Source: Qipengyuania vulgaris
Lineage (GTDB): Bacteria; Pseudomonadota; Alphaproteobacteria; Sphingomonadales; Sphingomonadaceae
Direction of reading: 5' to 3'
Length of the DNA stretch: 64,000 nucleotides
NCBI GenBank assembly: GCA_000756795.1
Contig: CCSI01000002.1
Location: 434,001 to 498,000 of the forward strand
The position numbers and the translations under genes were made by a program. The notes beneath the pieces are model-generated. The model searched no databases. It saw only the letters and a list, made by a program, of their open reading frames with translations, and was not told the origin of the DNA. Below, piece by piece: positions 52,316-60,586 of the stretch (position 1 is its first letter; each line of letters begins with the position of its first letter).

Positions 52316-52821
52316 GGGGTCTCCTGCGCGGGGATGTCCGCGACCAGCGGCGCATGACCCCAGTGTTCGAGCAGGCGCAAGAGGTCCGCGCCGGACAGCC
52401 CGATGGTCGCGGTGTTGCGAAGCGGGTGGACGTTGACGCGCGCAGCCTCGGCAAGGCTGCGGTCGAGCACGACGGTGATGCTTCCCGCCGGCGCATGGAT
52501 TGCGCCCAGCGGAGTGACCGAGCCGGGCGTGAGGCCGAGCAATTGCAGCATGGGTTCGGGCTTGCCGAAGCTCACCCGCTTGCAGCCGATGGCGGCGGGC
52601 AGCGCCTTCAGGTCGACGCGCATTTCGCCGGGCACAGTGACTAGCCAGAAGTCCCCGTCCTTGTCCTTCAGGAACAGGTTCTTGGTGTGCTCGCCCGGAA
52701 TGCTCGCCTTGATGTCGCGGCTTTCCTCGACGGTGAAGACCGCCTCGTGCTCGTAGGTATCGAAGGGGATTGCGAGGGCATCCATGTCCGCCCGCAATCC
52801 CGCTTCGCCCTTGTCCGCCAA
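52312..52821 (-). CDS. YbaK/ProX-type prolyl-tRNA deacylase
   Basis: This 169-residue protein has the INS-like editing fold. It should clear mischarged Ala-tRNAPro (ProXp-ala type), with KNLFLKDKDGDFWLV containing the usual catalytic Lys, GKPEPMLQLLGLTPGSVTPLG, and VNVHPLRNTATIGLSG. A TTG start at 52821 was kept because the first helix (EAGLRADMDALAIPF) needs residues ahead of the internal ATG at 52785. The gene sits 3 nt after the VOC gene, so translation is probably coupled. Its reason for being in a formaldehyde operon is not obvious. Confidence 0.82.
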   Translation of the reverse strand: MADKGEAGLRADMDALAIPFDTYEHEAVFTVEESRDIKASIPGEHTKNLFLKDKDGDFWLVTVPGEMRVDLKALPAAIGCKRVSFGKPEPMLQLLGLTPGSVTPLGAIHAPAGSITVVLDRSLAEAARVNVHPLRNTATIGLSGADLLRLLEHWGHAPLVADIPAQETP

Positions 52822-52824
52822 GGC

Positions 52825-53205
52825 TTAGCCCGGACGGTACATCGCGCAGACCTTGTTGCCTGCCGGATCGCGCAAATAGGCGAGGTAGAGCTTCATGCCT
52901 GCACCTTCGCGAAGGCCTGGCGGATCTTCGATTTCGGTGCCGCCATTCTCGCTGCCCGCCTTGTGCCAGGCATCGGCCATTTCCTCACTCGAGGCGGCAA
53001 AGCCGATGGTCGAACCGTTGCCGCAGCTGGCAGGCTGCCCGTCGATGGGCTTGGTGATGAGGAAGATGCCGCCGTTATGCATGTAGATGACGCGGCCCTT
53101 GGGGTCGACCTGACCCTCGCGCCCGCCCAGCGCCTTGAAGCAGGCATCATAGAACTTCTTCGAGGCGTCGATATCGTCGGCCCCCAGCATCACATGGCTG
53201 AACAT
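52825..53205 (-). CDS. VOC family (glyoxalase-like) protein of the formaldehyde operon
   Basis: This 126-residue protein begins MFSHVMLGADDIDASKKFYD and ends YLRDPAGNKVCAMYRPG, a single VOC module pair. A very good AGGAGAGAG ribosome site precedes its ATG. It lies 24 nt after the dehydrogenase gene and may help handle glutathione-hemithioacetals, since lactoylglutathione lyases share this fold. That role is inferred from context only. Confidence 0.86.
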   Translation of the reverse strand: MFSHVMLGADDIDASKKFYDACFKALGGREGQVDPKGRVIYMHNGGIFLITKPIDGQPASCGNGSTIGFAASSEEMADAWHKAGSENGGTEIEDPPGLREGAGMKLYLAYLRDPAGNKVCAMYRPG

Positions 53206-53229
53206 TACTCTCTCTCCTTGGTGAATTAA

Positions 53230-54339
53230 TCAGTCGAAGACCACCACGCTACGGATGCTTTCGCCCGCGTGCATGAGGTCGAAGGCCTTGTTGATTTCTT
53301 CCAGCTTCAGGACGTGGGTGATCATCGGGTCGATGGCGATCTTGCCGTCCATGTACCAGTCCACGATCTTGGGCACGTCGGTGCGGCCCTTGGCCCCGCC
53401 GAAAGCCGTGCCGCGCCAGTTGCGGCCCGTCACCAGCTGGAACGGGCGCGTCTCGATGGTCTTGCCCGCTTCGGCCACGCCAATGATGATCGAGGTGCCC
53501 CAGCCCTTGTGGCAGCACTCCAGCGCCTGGCGCATCACATCGGTATTGCCGGTGCAGTCGAAGCTGTAGTCAGCCCCGCCGTCGAGCATCTCGACCAGCG
53601 TCGCCACGACGTCGCCCACCTCTTTCGGGTTCACGAAGTCGGTCATGCCGAACTTCTCGCCCCATCCCTTCTTGCTGTCGTTGATGTCGACGCCAACGAT
53701 GCGGTCCGCGCCTGCCATCTTCGCGCCCTGGATCACGTTGAGGCCGATGCCGCCTAGCCCGAACACCACGACATTGTCGCCCGGCTTCACCTGCGCCGTA
53801 TTGACCACCGCGCCCACTCCGGTTGTGACCCCGCAACCGATGTAGCAGCTGGTCTGGAAGGGCGCGTCCTCGCGGATTTTAGCCACCGCGATTTCGGGCA
53901 GGACGGTGAAGTTCGAGAAGGTGGAGCAGCCCATGTAGTGGTAGATGGGCTTGCCCTGGTAGCTGAAGCGCGTGGTCCCGTCGGGCATCAGCCCTTTCCC
54001 TTGAGTCTCGCGAATGGCGCTGCACAGGTTCGTCTTGCCCGAAAGGCACATTTTGCACTGGCGGCATTCGGGGGTGTAGAGCGGGATGACATGGTCGCCC
54101 GGCTTCACTGAAGTCACACCCTTGCCGACCTCGCGCACGATACCTGCGCCTTCATGGCCCAGCACGCTGGGGAACAGCCCCTCGCTGTCGAGCCCGTCGA
54201 GCGTATAGGCGTCGGTGTGGCAGATGCCGGTCGCCTTGATTTCGACCAGTACCTCGCCGTCCTTGGGACCTTCGAGGTCGAGCTCGACAATCTCTAGCGG
54301 CTTCTTAGCTTCGAAGGCGACGGCAGCACGGGTTTTCAT
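53230..54339 (-). CDS. frmA: S-(hydroxymethyl)glutathione dehydrogenase / class III alcohol dehydrogenase
   Basis: This 369-residue zinc enzyme oxidises the formaldehyde-glutathione adduct with NAD. Catalytic zinc ligands include C40 (GICHTDAY), H62 (GHEGAGIV region) and a later Cys (YIGCGVTTG). The structural zinc cysteines are in [15 protein letters not shown]. The Rossmann motif is [27 protein letters not shown] precedes the ATG. It leads the operon frmA - VOC - ProX - fghA. No frmR-like repressor gene is adjacent. Confidence 0.96.
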   Translation of the reverse strand: MKTRAAVAFEAKKPLEIVELDLEGPKDGEVLVEIKATGICHTDAYTLDGLDSEGLFPSVLGHEGAGIVREVGKGVTSVKPGDHVIPLYTPECRQCKMCLSGKTNLCSAIRETQGKGLMPDGTTRFSYQGKPIYHYMGCSTFSNFTVLPEIAVAKIREDAPFQTSCYIGCGVTTGVGAVVNTAQVKPGDNVVVFGLGGIGLNVIQGAKMAGADRIVGVDINDSKKGWGEKFGMTDFVNPKEVGDVVATLVEMLDGGADYSFDCTGNTDVMRQALECCHKGWGTSIIIGVAEAGKTIETRPFQLVTGRNWRGTAFGGAKGRTDVPKIVDWYMDGKIAIDPMITHVLKLEEINKAFDLMHAGESIRSVVVFD

Positions 54340-54434
54340 CTGAAACGAATCTCCTCTTTGGTGTCGGCGTAGGGAAGCGCGCGGGCAGGGGCAAGTTGCT
54401 TGCGGTTCATCCTGCGACGCCTAAACTGCCTTCC

Positions 54435-54812
54435 ATGAAAGCCTTTCTCCTTCCTCTCGCCGCCTGTGCCATCAGCGTTCCAGCAATCGCACAGCAATCT
54501 GACAGCGTGCCGGAATTGCCGGACCTCGCGATGGAACAGCAGTCCGCCCTGCGGTGCGGGGTGGCGTTTGCGCTTATAAGCAACGGGCAGAAGGCGGATG
54601 ACCCCGAAATGCGTCAATATCCGCAGCTTGGCGAGAGAGGCCGCGAATTCTTTGTCCGGACAACAGCGCGGTTGATGGACGACGGCGGTTTCGGACGCGA
54701 CACCGTCGCACGGCTCGTCCTGCGCGAGGTGAAGGCGTTCGAGGACAACGAGGAATTGCTCGGCGACGTCATGCCCGCCTGCACCTTGCTCCTCGACGCA
54801 TCGGGCGTCTGA
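54435..54812 (+). CDS. Exported hypothetical protein
   Basis: This 125-residue protein has a clear signal peptide (MKAFLLPLAACAISVPAIAQ, cleaved near residue 19-20). The mature part has two cysteines (LRCGVAFAL and MPACTLLL), which may form a disulfide, and is otherwise helical with REFFVRTTARLMDDGGF. I do not recognise the family. ATG 54435 was chosen because it begins the signal peptide. It is divergent from the formaldehyde operon and followed by another exported protein. Confidence 0.72.
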   Translation: MKAFLLPLAACAISVPAIAQQSDSVPELPDLAMEQQSALRCGVAFALISNGQKADDPEMRQYPQLGERGREFFVRTTARLMDDGGFGRDTVARLVLREVKAFEDNEELLGDVMPACTLLLDASGV

Positions 54813-54885
54813 GCGCCCGTTCAGCCCCCTTTCAGCGGCGTTTTGCTAGTCATTTCGGGTAGCCGAAACCACCCGGGGAATTCCC

Positions 54886-55341
54886 ATGCGTAAACTCGTC
54901 CTGTCCGCCCTTGCTGCAAGCGCTGTCGCCGCGCCCGCTCCCCTGCTTGCGCAGGATGATGCGGAAGCCGAAGCACCGCTCGCGCTGGAAGAGCCGGGCG
55001 ATGATTTCTCCGGCATGGCAGAGCGCTTCAAGGACCCCGAGCAGCAGCGCCAGATGGCGCTCATGCTGCGCACGATCAGCGAGGTCCTGCTCGATATGCC
55101 GCTCGCCCCGCTGATGGAAGCAATGGGCAAAGTGGCAGGTGAAAACGCGCCCGAGGTCGACCCGGACGCAACCTTGCGCTCGATGGCGCCTGAGGCCGAC
55201 CGCGTGCCCGAGGAAATCGAAAAGAACCTGCCGCGCGCACTCGATGCGATGGGCTCGATGGCTGAAGCGATGGAAAAGATGATGCCCGCGCTGAAGGAAA
55301 TGGCCGAGCGCATGAAGGACGTTGCGCCGCCCGCCGAATAG
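54886..55341 (+). CDS. Exported hypothetical protein, Met/Glu-rich helical
   Basis: This 151-residue protein has the signal peptide MRKLVLSALAASAVAAPAPL ending near LAQ-DD (residue 23). The mature chain is acidic and almost wholly helical, with a Met-rich end (MGSMAEAMEKMMPALKEMAERMK). I do not recognise it; the Met clusters could suggest metal binding, but composition alone is weak evidence. It probably acts in the periplasm. Confidence 0.72.
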   Translation: MRKLVLSALAASAVAAPAPLLAQDDAEAEAPLALEEPGDDFSGMAERFKDPEQQRQMALMLRTISEVLLDMPLAPLMEAMGKVAGENAPEVDPDATLRSMAPEADRVPEEIEKNLPRALDAMGSMAEAMEKMMPALKEMAERMKDVAPPAE

Positions 55342-55432
55342 CAAGCTGCCTGATTGTCCATGTAAAAATTTGATACAGCCGCGCTGGCCCGTGTGGATTT
55401 TGCCGCGCGGGTGAGGCATGGGGTTTGCCAGC

Positions 55433-56104
55433 ATGTGGCAGCTCCACCAATTCCCTCTGTGTCCCTTCAGCCGGAAATTGCGCCTTCTCCTGGGCGAAAA
55501 GTCGGTCGCCTATGAACTCGTGCGCGAGAACCCGTGGGACGGGCGCGATGCCTTCTGGCAATTGAACCCGGCGGGCAAGACGCCGGTGCTGCACGACCCT
55601 GCGCGCCGCGCGACCCTGTGCGACAGCCAGGCGATTTGCGAGTTCATCGAGGAAACGGTCGAGCGCAATCCGATGATTTCGGGCAATGCGATGCAGCGCG
55701 CGGAAATTCGCCGGCTGGTCGCACTGTTCGACGAGAATTTCTACGCCGACGTGACCGAGCCTGCACTGCACGAGAAGATGAAGAAGCGGCTCATCACCAA
55801 GCAGCCGCCGGACGGGCAGGTGCTGCGGAGCATGGGCCGGATGCTTCACGGCCACCTCGACTATATCGACTGGCTGGTCGACACGCGCCAATGGCTGGCA
55901 GGTCCGCAGCTGAGCCTGGCCGACCTCACCTGCGCGGCGCATCTCTCGGTGGTCGATTACCTCGGCGCGGTTGACTGGCGCGGGCACGAGCAGGCGCAGG
56001 GCTGGTACATGGTCATGAAAAGCCGCCCCAGCTTCCGCCCCCTGCTGAGCGAAAAGATGGACGGGCTACCGCCGCCACGGGAATATGCTTCGCTGGATTT
56101 GTGA
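55433..56104 (+). CDS. Glutathione S-transferase family protein
   Basis: This 223-residue protein has an N-terminal thioredoxin-like domain starting MWQLHQFPLCPFSRKLRLLL. Its CPFS element (C10, S13) is placed as in beta/omega-type GSTs, the cis-Pro loop is NPAGKTPVLHD, and the DSQAICEFIEE glutathione-contact motif is present. A helical C-terminal domain follows. ATG 55418 would add five residues. It may protect against electrophiles; the substrate is unknown. Confidence 0.88.
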   Translation: MWQLHQFPLCPFSRKLRLLLGEKSVAYELVRENPWDGRDAFWQLNPAGKTPVLHDPARRATLCDSQAICEFIEETVERNPMISGNAMQRAEIRRLVALFDENFYADVTEPALHEKMKKRLITKQPPDGQVLRSMGRMLHGHLDYIDWLVDTRQWLAGPQLSLADLTCAAHLSVVDYLGAVDWRGHEQAQGWYMVMKSRPSFRPLLSEKMDGLPPPREYASLDL

Positions 56105-56252
56105 GACCTTTGGCCGCATCGCGGCGCGAAGCGCAATTATCCTCAGGGAAAATTGACTAAGCCATTGTCTTAAATATCGAATGCGTAGACTTGGCGGAGC
56201 ATTCGCTCTGATCTCCGGGATCAGGAGCGGCTCGCCAAGAAAGGGGAATAGT

Positions 56253-56588
56253 ATGCTTCAGATTATCGGCTGGATGGGGTGTCTTTATCTTCTGGTCAAA
56301 GCGCTCGAACTATTTAGCAACGGGAAAGCGCGGCGCAACGACGATGGCTCCAATGATGTTGCCGCCATGATCGGTGGATTCGTCGCAATCCTAGGCGCTA
56401 TAGGTTTCTTCGTAATGCTCAATGCACAAGCGGATACGGCCGCGATCCCGTTCGCAGATGCGATGCCTTCAGATGGCGGTTTCCCCGGCTATGGATCAGA
56501 TGCTGAGGTCGAAGAGATGGCTCTGGAGGTGGAAGAGGCTGCCGACGCTGTTGCTGCAGCGGCCGAAGCGGCGATGGTTGAGGAATAG
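56253..56588 (+). CDS. Small membrane protein with acidic Ala/Glu-rich tail
   Basis: This 111-residue protein has two hydrophobic helices (about 2-16 and 36-58) and a tail of Ala, Glu and Val (EVEEAADAVAAAAEAAMVEE) like the acidic lipoproteins elsewhere in the window. ATG 56253 follows a strong AAAGGGGA site. The upstream 140 nt are AT-richer and contain TTGACT at 56153, a possible -35 box. I do not recognise the family. Confidence 0.7.
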   Translation: MLQIIGWMGCLYLLVKALELFSNGKARRNDDGSNDVAAMIGGFVAILGAIGFFVMLNAQADTAAIPFADAMPSDGGFPGYGSDAEVEEMALEVEEAADAVAAAAEAAMVEE

Positions 56589-56630
56589 CAGCGCTCGGTT
56601 AAGCGACGACGGTAGGTGGCCATATAGCAA

Positions 56631-57446
56631 TCACCTCTGACAAACCGGGCAGAACCACGTGCTTCTCCCGCCCTGCACGATGCGGCGGATGGTGCCGCCG
56701 TCCTCGTGGTGGCAGGGCTCGCCCTCGCGGCCGTAGACGTGGAAGCGGGTGGCGAAATAGCCGAGATTTCCGTCGGGCTGGGCGAAATCGCGCAGCGTGC
56801 TGCCGCCGTCGCGGATGGAGCGCTCCAGCACGTCCTTGATTGCGGGGACGAGGCGGCGAAGCTGCGGCATGGTCACCTTGCCGCCGGCCTTTCGCGGGTG
56901 GATGCCCGCATGCCACAGCGCCTCGCAGACATAGATATTGCCGAGGCCTGCCACGATGCTCTGGTCGAGCAGGAGCAGCTTGATCGCCTGTTTGCGCCCG
57001 CGCGTCGCCTCGCGCAGGTGCTCGGGGGTGAGCTCGTCGCCCAAAGGCTCCGGCCCCAGCGCGGCGAAGGGTTTCCATGTCACCAGTTCGCCGCTCGTCA
57101 TTAAATCGACCGAACCGAAGCGGCGCGGGTCATTGAGGGCAAAGCGGTGGCCAGCGGTTTCGATCACGAGATGGTCATGCTTCTCGTCTTCCGCCGGGTC
57201 GATCCGCCAGCGCCCGCTCATGCCGAGGTGGAACACCATCGCATGATCGCGGCTGGTGTGGATGAGGCCGTATTTCGCCCGGCGCGAGAGATGCGTCACG
57301 CTCGCCCCGGTCAGCGCCTGCACCAGATCGGGCGGGAAGGGGCGGCGCATGTCGGGGCGGTTCACGGTCACGCGCGTGATGGTTTCGCCCTCGAGAAAGC
57401 GCGCTAGGCCGCGGACGGTGGTTTCGACTTCGGGAAGCTCTGGCAT
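56631..57446 (-). CDS. mutM: Formamidopyrimidine-DNA glycosylase
   Basis: This 271-residue repair enzyme removes 8-oxoguanine. It begins MPELPEVETTVRGL, so after Met removal Pro1 is the Schiff-base nucleophile and Glu2 the catalytic acid. The helix-two-turn-helix (QSIVAGLGNIYVCEALW) is intact. The C-terminal zinc finger is unusual: GEPCHHEDGGTI then FCPVCQR, so the second of the four cysteines is missing and histidines sit in its place. It is divergent from ubiE across a palindromic repeat. Confidence 0.94.
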   Translation of the reverse strand: MPELPEVETTVRGLARFLEGETITRVTVNRPDMRRPFPPDLVQALTGASVTHLSRRAKYGLIHTSRDHAMVFHLGMSGRWRIDPAEDEKHDHLVIETAGHRFALNDPRRFGSVDLMTSGELVTWKPFAALGPEPLGDELTPEHLREATRGRKQAIKLLLLDQSIVAGLGNIYVCEALWHAGIHPRKAGGKVTMPQLRRLVPAIKDVLERSIRDGGSTLRDFAQPDGNLGYFATRFHVYGREGEPCHHEDGGTIRRIVQGGRSTWFCPVCQR

Positions 57447-57468
57447 ATTCAATCAAGCCCTATCCAAT

Positions 57469-57540
57469 TTGTCGTCCCGGCGGAAGCGGGGATCCATGGA
57501 CAGCTTCCTCCATGGGTTCCCGCGTTCGCGGGAATGACAA
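57469..57540. repeat. 72-bp imperfect palindromic repeat (REPIN-like class 2)
   Basis: The ends TTGTCGTCCC and GGGAATGACAA are near-inverted copies. Inside are CCCGGC/GCGGGG (left hairpin), ATCCATGGA facing TCCATGG (centre), and TTCCCGCG/CGCGGGAA (right hairpin). It fills most of the mutM-ubiE divergent gap and would sit in their promoters or leaders. The sequence type (GTCATTCCCGCG..) is common in alphaproteobacterial spacers, from memory. Confidence 0.75.
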
Positions 57541-57594
57541 AGCAGGGGAACGAATTATGGACGCTCGCCAATCTACCCCCTAAGGCTCCTCGCC

Positions 57595-58326
57595 ATGAGT
57601 GACACCGTTTCCTTCGGCTACGAAGATATCGATGCGAGCGAAAAGACCGGCCGCGTGGGCGAGGTCTTTTCCAATGTCGCGGCCAAATACGATGTGATGA
57701 ACGACGCGATGAGCGGCGGCATGCACCGTCTTTGGAAGGACCGCTTCGTCAAGCGCGTCAAACCGCAGCCGGGCGAGCAGATCCTCGACATGGCAGGCGG
57801 CACGGGCGACATCGCCTTCCGCATGGCGCAGCGCGGGGCGAGCGTGACCGTCAGCGACATCAACCAGGACATGCTCGACGTCGGCATCGAACGCGCGATG
57901 GAGCGCGGGATCGACGGCCTCGTCTGGTCCCGCCAGAACGCCGAAGAGCTGGCCTTCTCGAGCCGCACTTTCGATGCCTACACTATCGTCTTCGGCATCC
58001 GGAACGTGACCTTCATCGACAAGGCTTTGAAGGAGGCGCACCGCGTGCTCAAGTTCGGCGGGCGCTTCTATTGCATGGAATTCAGCCAGACCGACTGGCC
58101 CGGCTTCAAGGAAGTCTACGACCTCTATTCGCACCAGCTCATGCCCAAGATCGGCAAGGTGATCGCCAATGACGAGGAGAGCTATCGCTACCTCGCCGAA
58201 TCGATCCGCCGCTTCCCGAGGCCGCCCGAGTTCGAAGCCATGATCCGCGATGCGGGCTTTGCGAACACGCGGGTCGAGAAAATCCTCGGCGGCGCGGTCA
58301 ACATCCATTCGGGGTGGAAGGTTTGA
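57595..58326 (+). CDS. ubiE: Ubiquinone/menaquinone C-methyltransferase UbiE
   Basis: This 243-residue SAM-dependent enzyme methylates the quinone ring in ubiquinone synthesis. The opening FGYEDIDASEKTGRVGEVF, the DMAGGTGDIAFRMA SAM motif, YTIVFGIRNVTF and the closing GGAVNIHSGWK are family signatures. It is followed by ubiB on the same strand, separated by a palindromic repeat, so they may be one unit of quinone synthesis. Confidence 0.96.
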   Translation: MSDTVSFGYEDIDASEKTGRVGEVFSNVAAKYDVMNDAMSGGMHRLWKDRFVKRVKPQPGEQILDMAGGTGDIAFRMAQRGASVTVSDINQDMLDVGIERAMERGIDGLVWSRQNAEELAFSSRTFDAYTIVFGIRNVTFIDKALKEAHRVLKFGGRFYCMEFSQTDWPGFKEVYDLYSHQLMPKIGKVIANDEESYRYLAESIRRFPRPPEFEAMIRDAGFANTRVEKILGGAVNIHSGWKV

Positions 58327-58341
58327 TCGAGGCACCTGCAT

Positions 58342-58466
58342 CCTCCCCCCGTGGGGGAGGGGGACCAGCAAAGCTGGTGGAGGGGACTAGCCCCTTCGCT
58401 CTGCTCTTGCCGGAAATCCCCACCACCGCCCTCTGGGCGGTCCCCCTCCCCGTACCGGGGAGGTTG
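58342..58466. repeat. Long palindromic repeat between ubiE and ubiB (REPIN-like class 3)
   Basis: The left part has CCTCCCCC/GGGGGAGG and ACCAGC/GCTGGT hairpins; the right part has ACCGCCC/GGGCGGT and CCTCCCCG/CGGGGAGG. The two halves are also inverted copies of each other, so the whole can fold as one long hairpin. Its right end supplies GGGGAGG (58457-58463), eight bases before the ubiB ATG, which is the apparent ribosome site of that gene. Confidence 0.78.
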
Positions 58467-58471
58467 GCTTA

Positions 58472-60031
58472 ATGGCACGCCCCGCAACGCATATTTTCCG
58501 GCTCCTGAAATGGGGCCGCACGCTGGCGAAGCATGGCGCGCTGCGCGGGATCGAGCGTGATCCCAACACGCCGCCGCCGGTCAAGCGGCTGGCGCGGATT
58601 GCGCGGCTCGGCACGGTGCAGCCGAAAGAGCCGGACTATGCCGGTGCCTTCCGCGACATCGGCCCGGCCGCGATCAAGCTCGGCCAGACGCTGGCAACGC
58701 GGCCCGACCTCGTTGGCGAGGACGCGGCGCGTAACCTGCTCAAGCTGCAGGACGACCTGCCGCCGGTAGGTTTCGAGAAAATCAAGCAGAGCATCGAGGC
58801 GAGTTTCGAACAGCCGCTCGAGAACCTCTATTCCGAATTCGACCCTGTGCCCGTCGGCGCAGCGTCGATCGCGCAGGTCCACCGTGCGGTAACTACCGAT
58901 GGGAGGCAAGTCGCCGTCAAGGTGCTCCGCCCGGGCGTGCGTGAGCAGTTCGCGCGCGATATCGACACCTATGAATGGGCCGCCGCCCATGTCGAGGCGA
59001 TGGGCGGCGAGGCCGCGCGCCTGCGCCCGCGCCTGACCATCGCCAATTTCAAGCGCTGGACCAACCGCGAACTCGACCTGCGCCGCGAGGCCGCCAGCGC
59101 TTCGGAACTCGCCGAACACATGGTCGGAACCGAGGGCTACGAGATTCCCGGCATCGACTGGGACCGCACCAATGGCCGCGTGATGACCGTCGACTGGATC
59201 GACGGCATCAAGATCAGCAACACCGAAGCGCTGATAGCTGCGGGCCACGACATGGACGAACTGGCGAGCCGCCTCGTGCTCGCCTTCCTCAAGCAGGCGA
59301 TTTCGGCCGGCTTCTTCCACGCCGACATGCACCAGGGGAACCTGTTCGTGAAGCCGGACGGAACCATTGCCGCGATCGATTTCGGCATCATGGGCCGCAT
59401 CGACCGGCGCGCGCGCATGTGGCTGGCGGAAATCCTCTACGGGCTGACGACGGGCAATTACCGCCGCGTCGCCGAAATCCATTTCGAGGCGCAATACGTC
59501 CCGAGCTATCACAATGTCGACGAGTTCGCGACGGCGCTGAGGGCGGTGGGCGAGCCCATGCGCGGCAAGCCGGTGAGCGAACTCAGCGTCGGCCAGATGC
59601 TCGACGGGCTGTTCGCCATCACCCGCGATTTCGACATGCAGACGCAGCCGCATCTGCTGCTGCTGCAGAAGACCATGGTGATGGTCGAAGGCATCGCCAC
59701 CCAGCTCAATCCCGCGATCAACATGTGGGACACGTCGGCGCCCTATGTGCGCAGCTGGATACGCGACGAGCTCGGGCCCGAGGCCGCGATTGCAGACCGT
59801 ATCCGAGAAGATACCGAGACGCTGCTGCGCATCCCCGACCTCGTGCGCCGGATCGAAGACCGCTTCCCGCCCAAGGGCGGCGCGCCCGAGCCGCCGCCGC
59901 TTCCCGAGGTGGAGCTCATGTGGGAACGCGGCCGCAGCGAGGGCTCTCGCGGATGGCTGGGTTACCTCGCGGTGTTTGCCGCCGGCGGCGCGGCCGCCTG
60001 GCTTGCGGTTACGCAGGGCCTGCTGGGCTAG
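58472..60031 (+). CDS. ubiB: Ubiquinone biosynthesis kinase-like protein UbiB
   Basis: This 519-residue ADCK/UbiB-family atypical kinase is required for ubiquinone synthesis. The KxGQ-type element AAIKLGQTLATRPDL, the Ala-rich nucleotide loop PVGAASIAQVHRA, and HADMHQGNLFVKPDGTIAAIDFGIMG (read across about 285-310) are present. One membrane helix closes the protein (about 490-515). The ribosome site lies in the preceding repeat. Its last 23 nt overlap the convergent membrane-protein gene. Confidence 0.95.
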   Translation: MARPATHIFRLLKWGRTLAKHGALRGIERDPNTPPPVKRLARIARLGTVQPKEPDYAGAFRDIGPAAIKLGQTLATRPDLVGEDAARNLLKLQDDLPPVGFEKIKQSIEASFEQPLENLYSEFDPVPVGAASIAQVHRAVTTDGRQVAVKVLRPGVREQFARDIDTYEWAAAHVEAMGGEAARLRPRLTIANFKRWTNRELDLRREAASASELAEHMVGTEGYEIPGIDWDRTNGRVMTVDWIDGIKISNTEALIAAGHDMDELASRLVLAFLKQAISAGFFHADMHQGNLFVKPDGTIAAIDFGIMGRIDRRARMWLAEILYGLTTGNYRRVAEIHFEAQYVPSYHNVDEFATALRAVGEPMRGKPVSELSVGQMLDGLFAITRDFDMQTQPHLLLLQKTMVMVEGIATQLNPAINMWDTSAPYVRSWIRDELGPEAAIADRIREDTETLLRIPDLVRRIEDRFPPKGGAPEPPPLPEVELMWERGRSEGSRGWLGYLAVFAAGGAAAWLAVTQGLLG

Positions 60032-60410
60032 TCCCGTTCCAGGGGAAGGTCCTGATCGCCAGGCCGATTACGATCACGTGCAGCGCCTCGACGGTCATGG
60101 GCTGCCACCAGCCGTCGTAATCTCCGACCACGATCAGGTTCACCAGACGACCGGTAAAGGCGATGGCAAACAGCGCGAGCGCGGGCCACAGCACATCGGC
60201 GCGGCGTTTCCATGCGCCGATCCCCATGGCAATCGCAGCGACCCAGAAAAACGCTGCGAAATCGCCGCGCATCGCGGAAAGCCCCATGGGCGTGGGCGAT
60301 TGCAAGCCGAAGTCCATGCCCGCGGTCGCGGGGTCGACGAAGAAGCTCGCGCCGAGCGCAAGGTCGAGCAGCGCGCCGAGAGCAAGCAGGCTCGCGAGAA
60401 TGAAATGCAT
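60009..60410 (-). CDS. Four-helix membrane protein, hypothetical
   Basis: This 133-residue protein has four hydrophobic helices (about 2-22, 48-66, 72-92 and 105-122) with the pattern GLQSPTPMGLSAMRGDFAAFF, resembling DUF4345-type membrane proteins. The assignment is tentative. It is convergent with ubiB and divergent from coaBC. The 176 nt up to the coaBC start show no other gene. Confidence 0.7.
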   Translation of the reverse strand: MHFILASLLALGALLDLALGASFFVDPATAGMDFGLQSPTPMGLSAMRGDFAAFFWVAAIAMGIGAWKRRADVLWPALALFAIAFTGRLVNLIVVGDYDGWWQPMTVEALHVIVIGLAIRTFPWNGTSPAGPA

Positions 60411-60586
60411 GGCGAATAGTCCCCTCGTTACCGATTTCTAAACCATAGGCTGCCATGGCTACCGGTCAATTGCGCGGGGAATCGCGCTGGCAATGACGGA
60501 CAGGGGGCGCTAGCAAGCGCATCGATGACGCAATGGGAATGCACCAGCCGATCAGCGCGCACGGCGCCGCGCGACAGGAAGAAACC

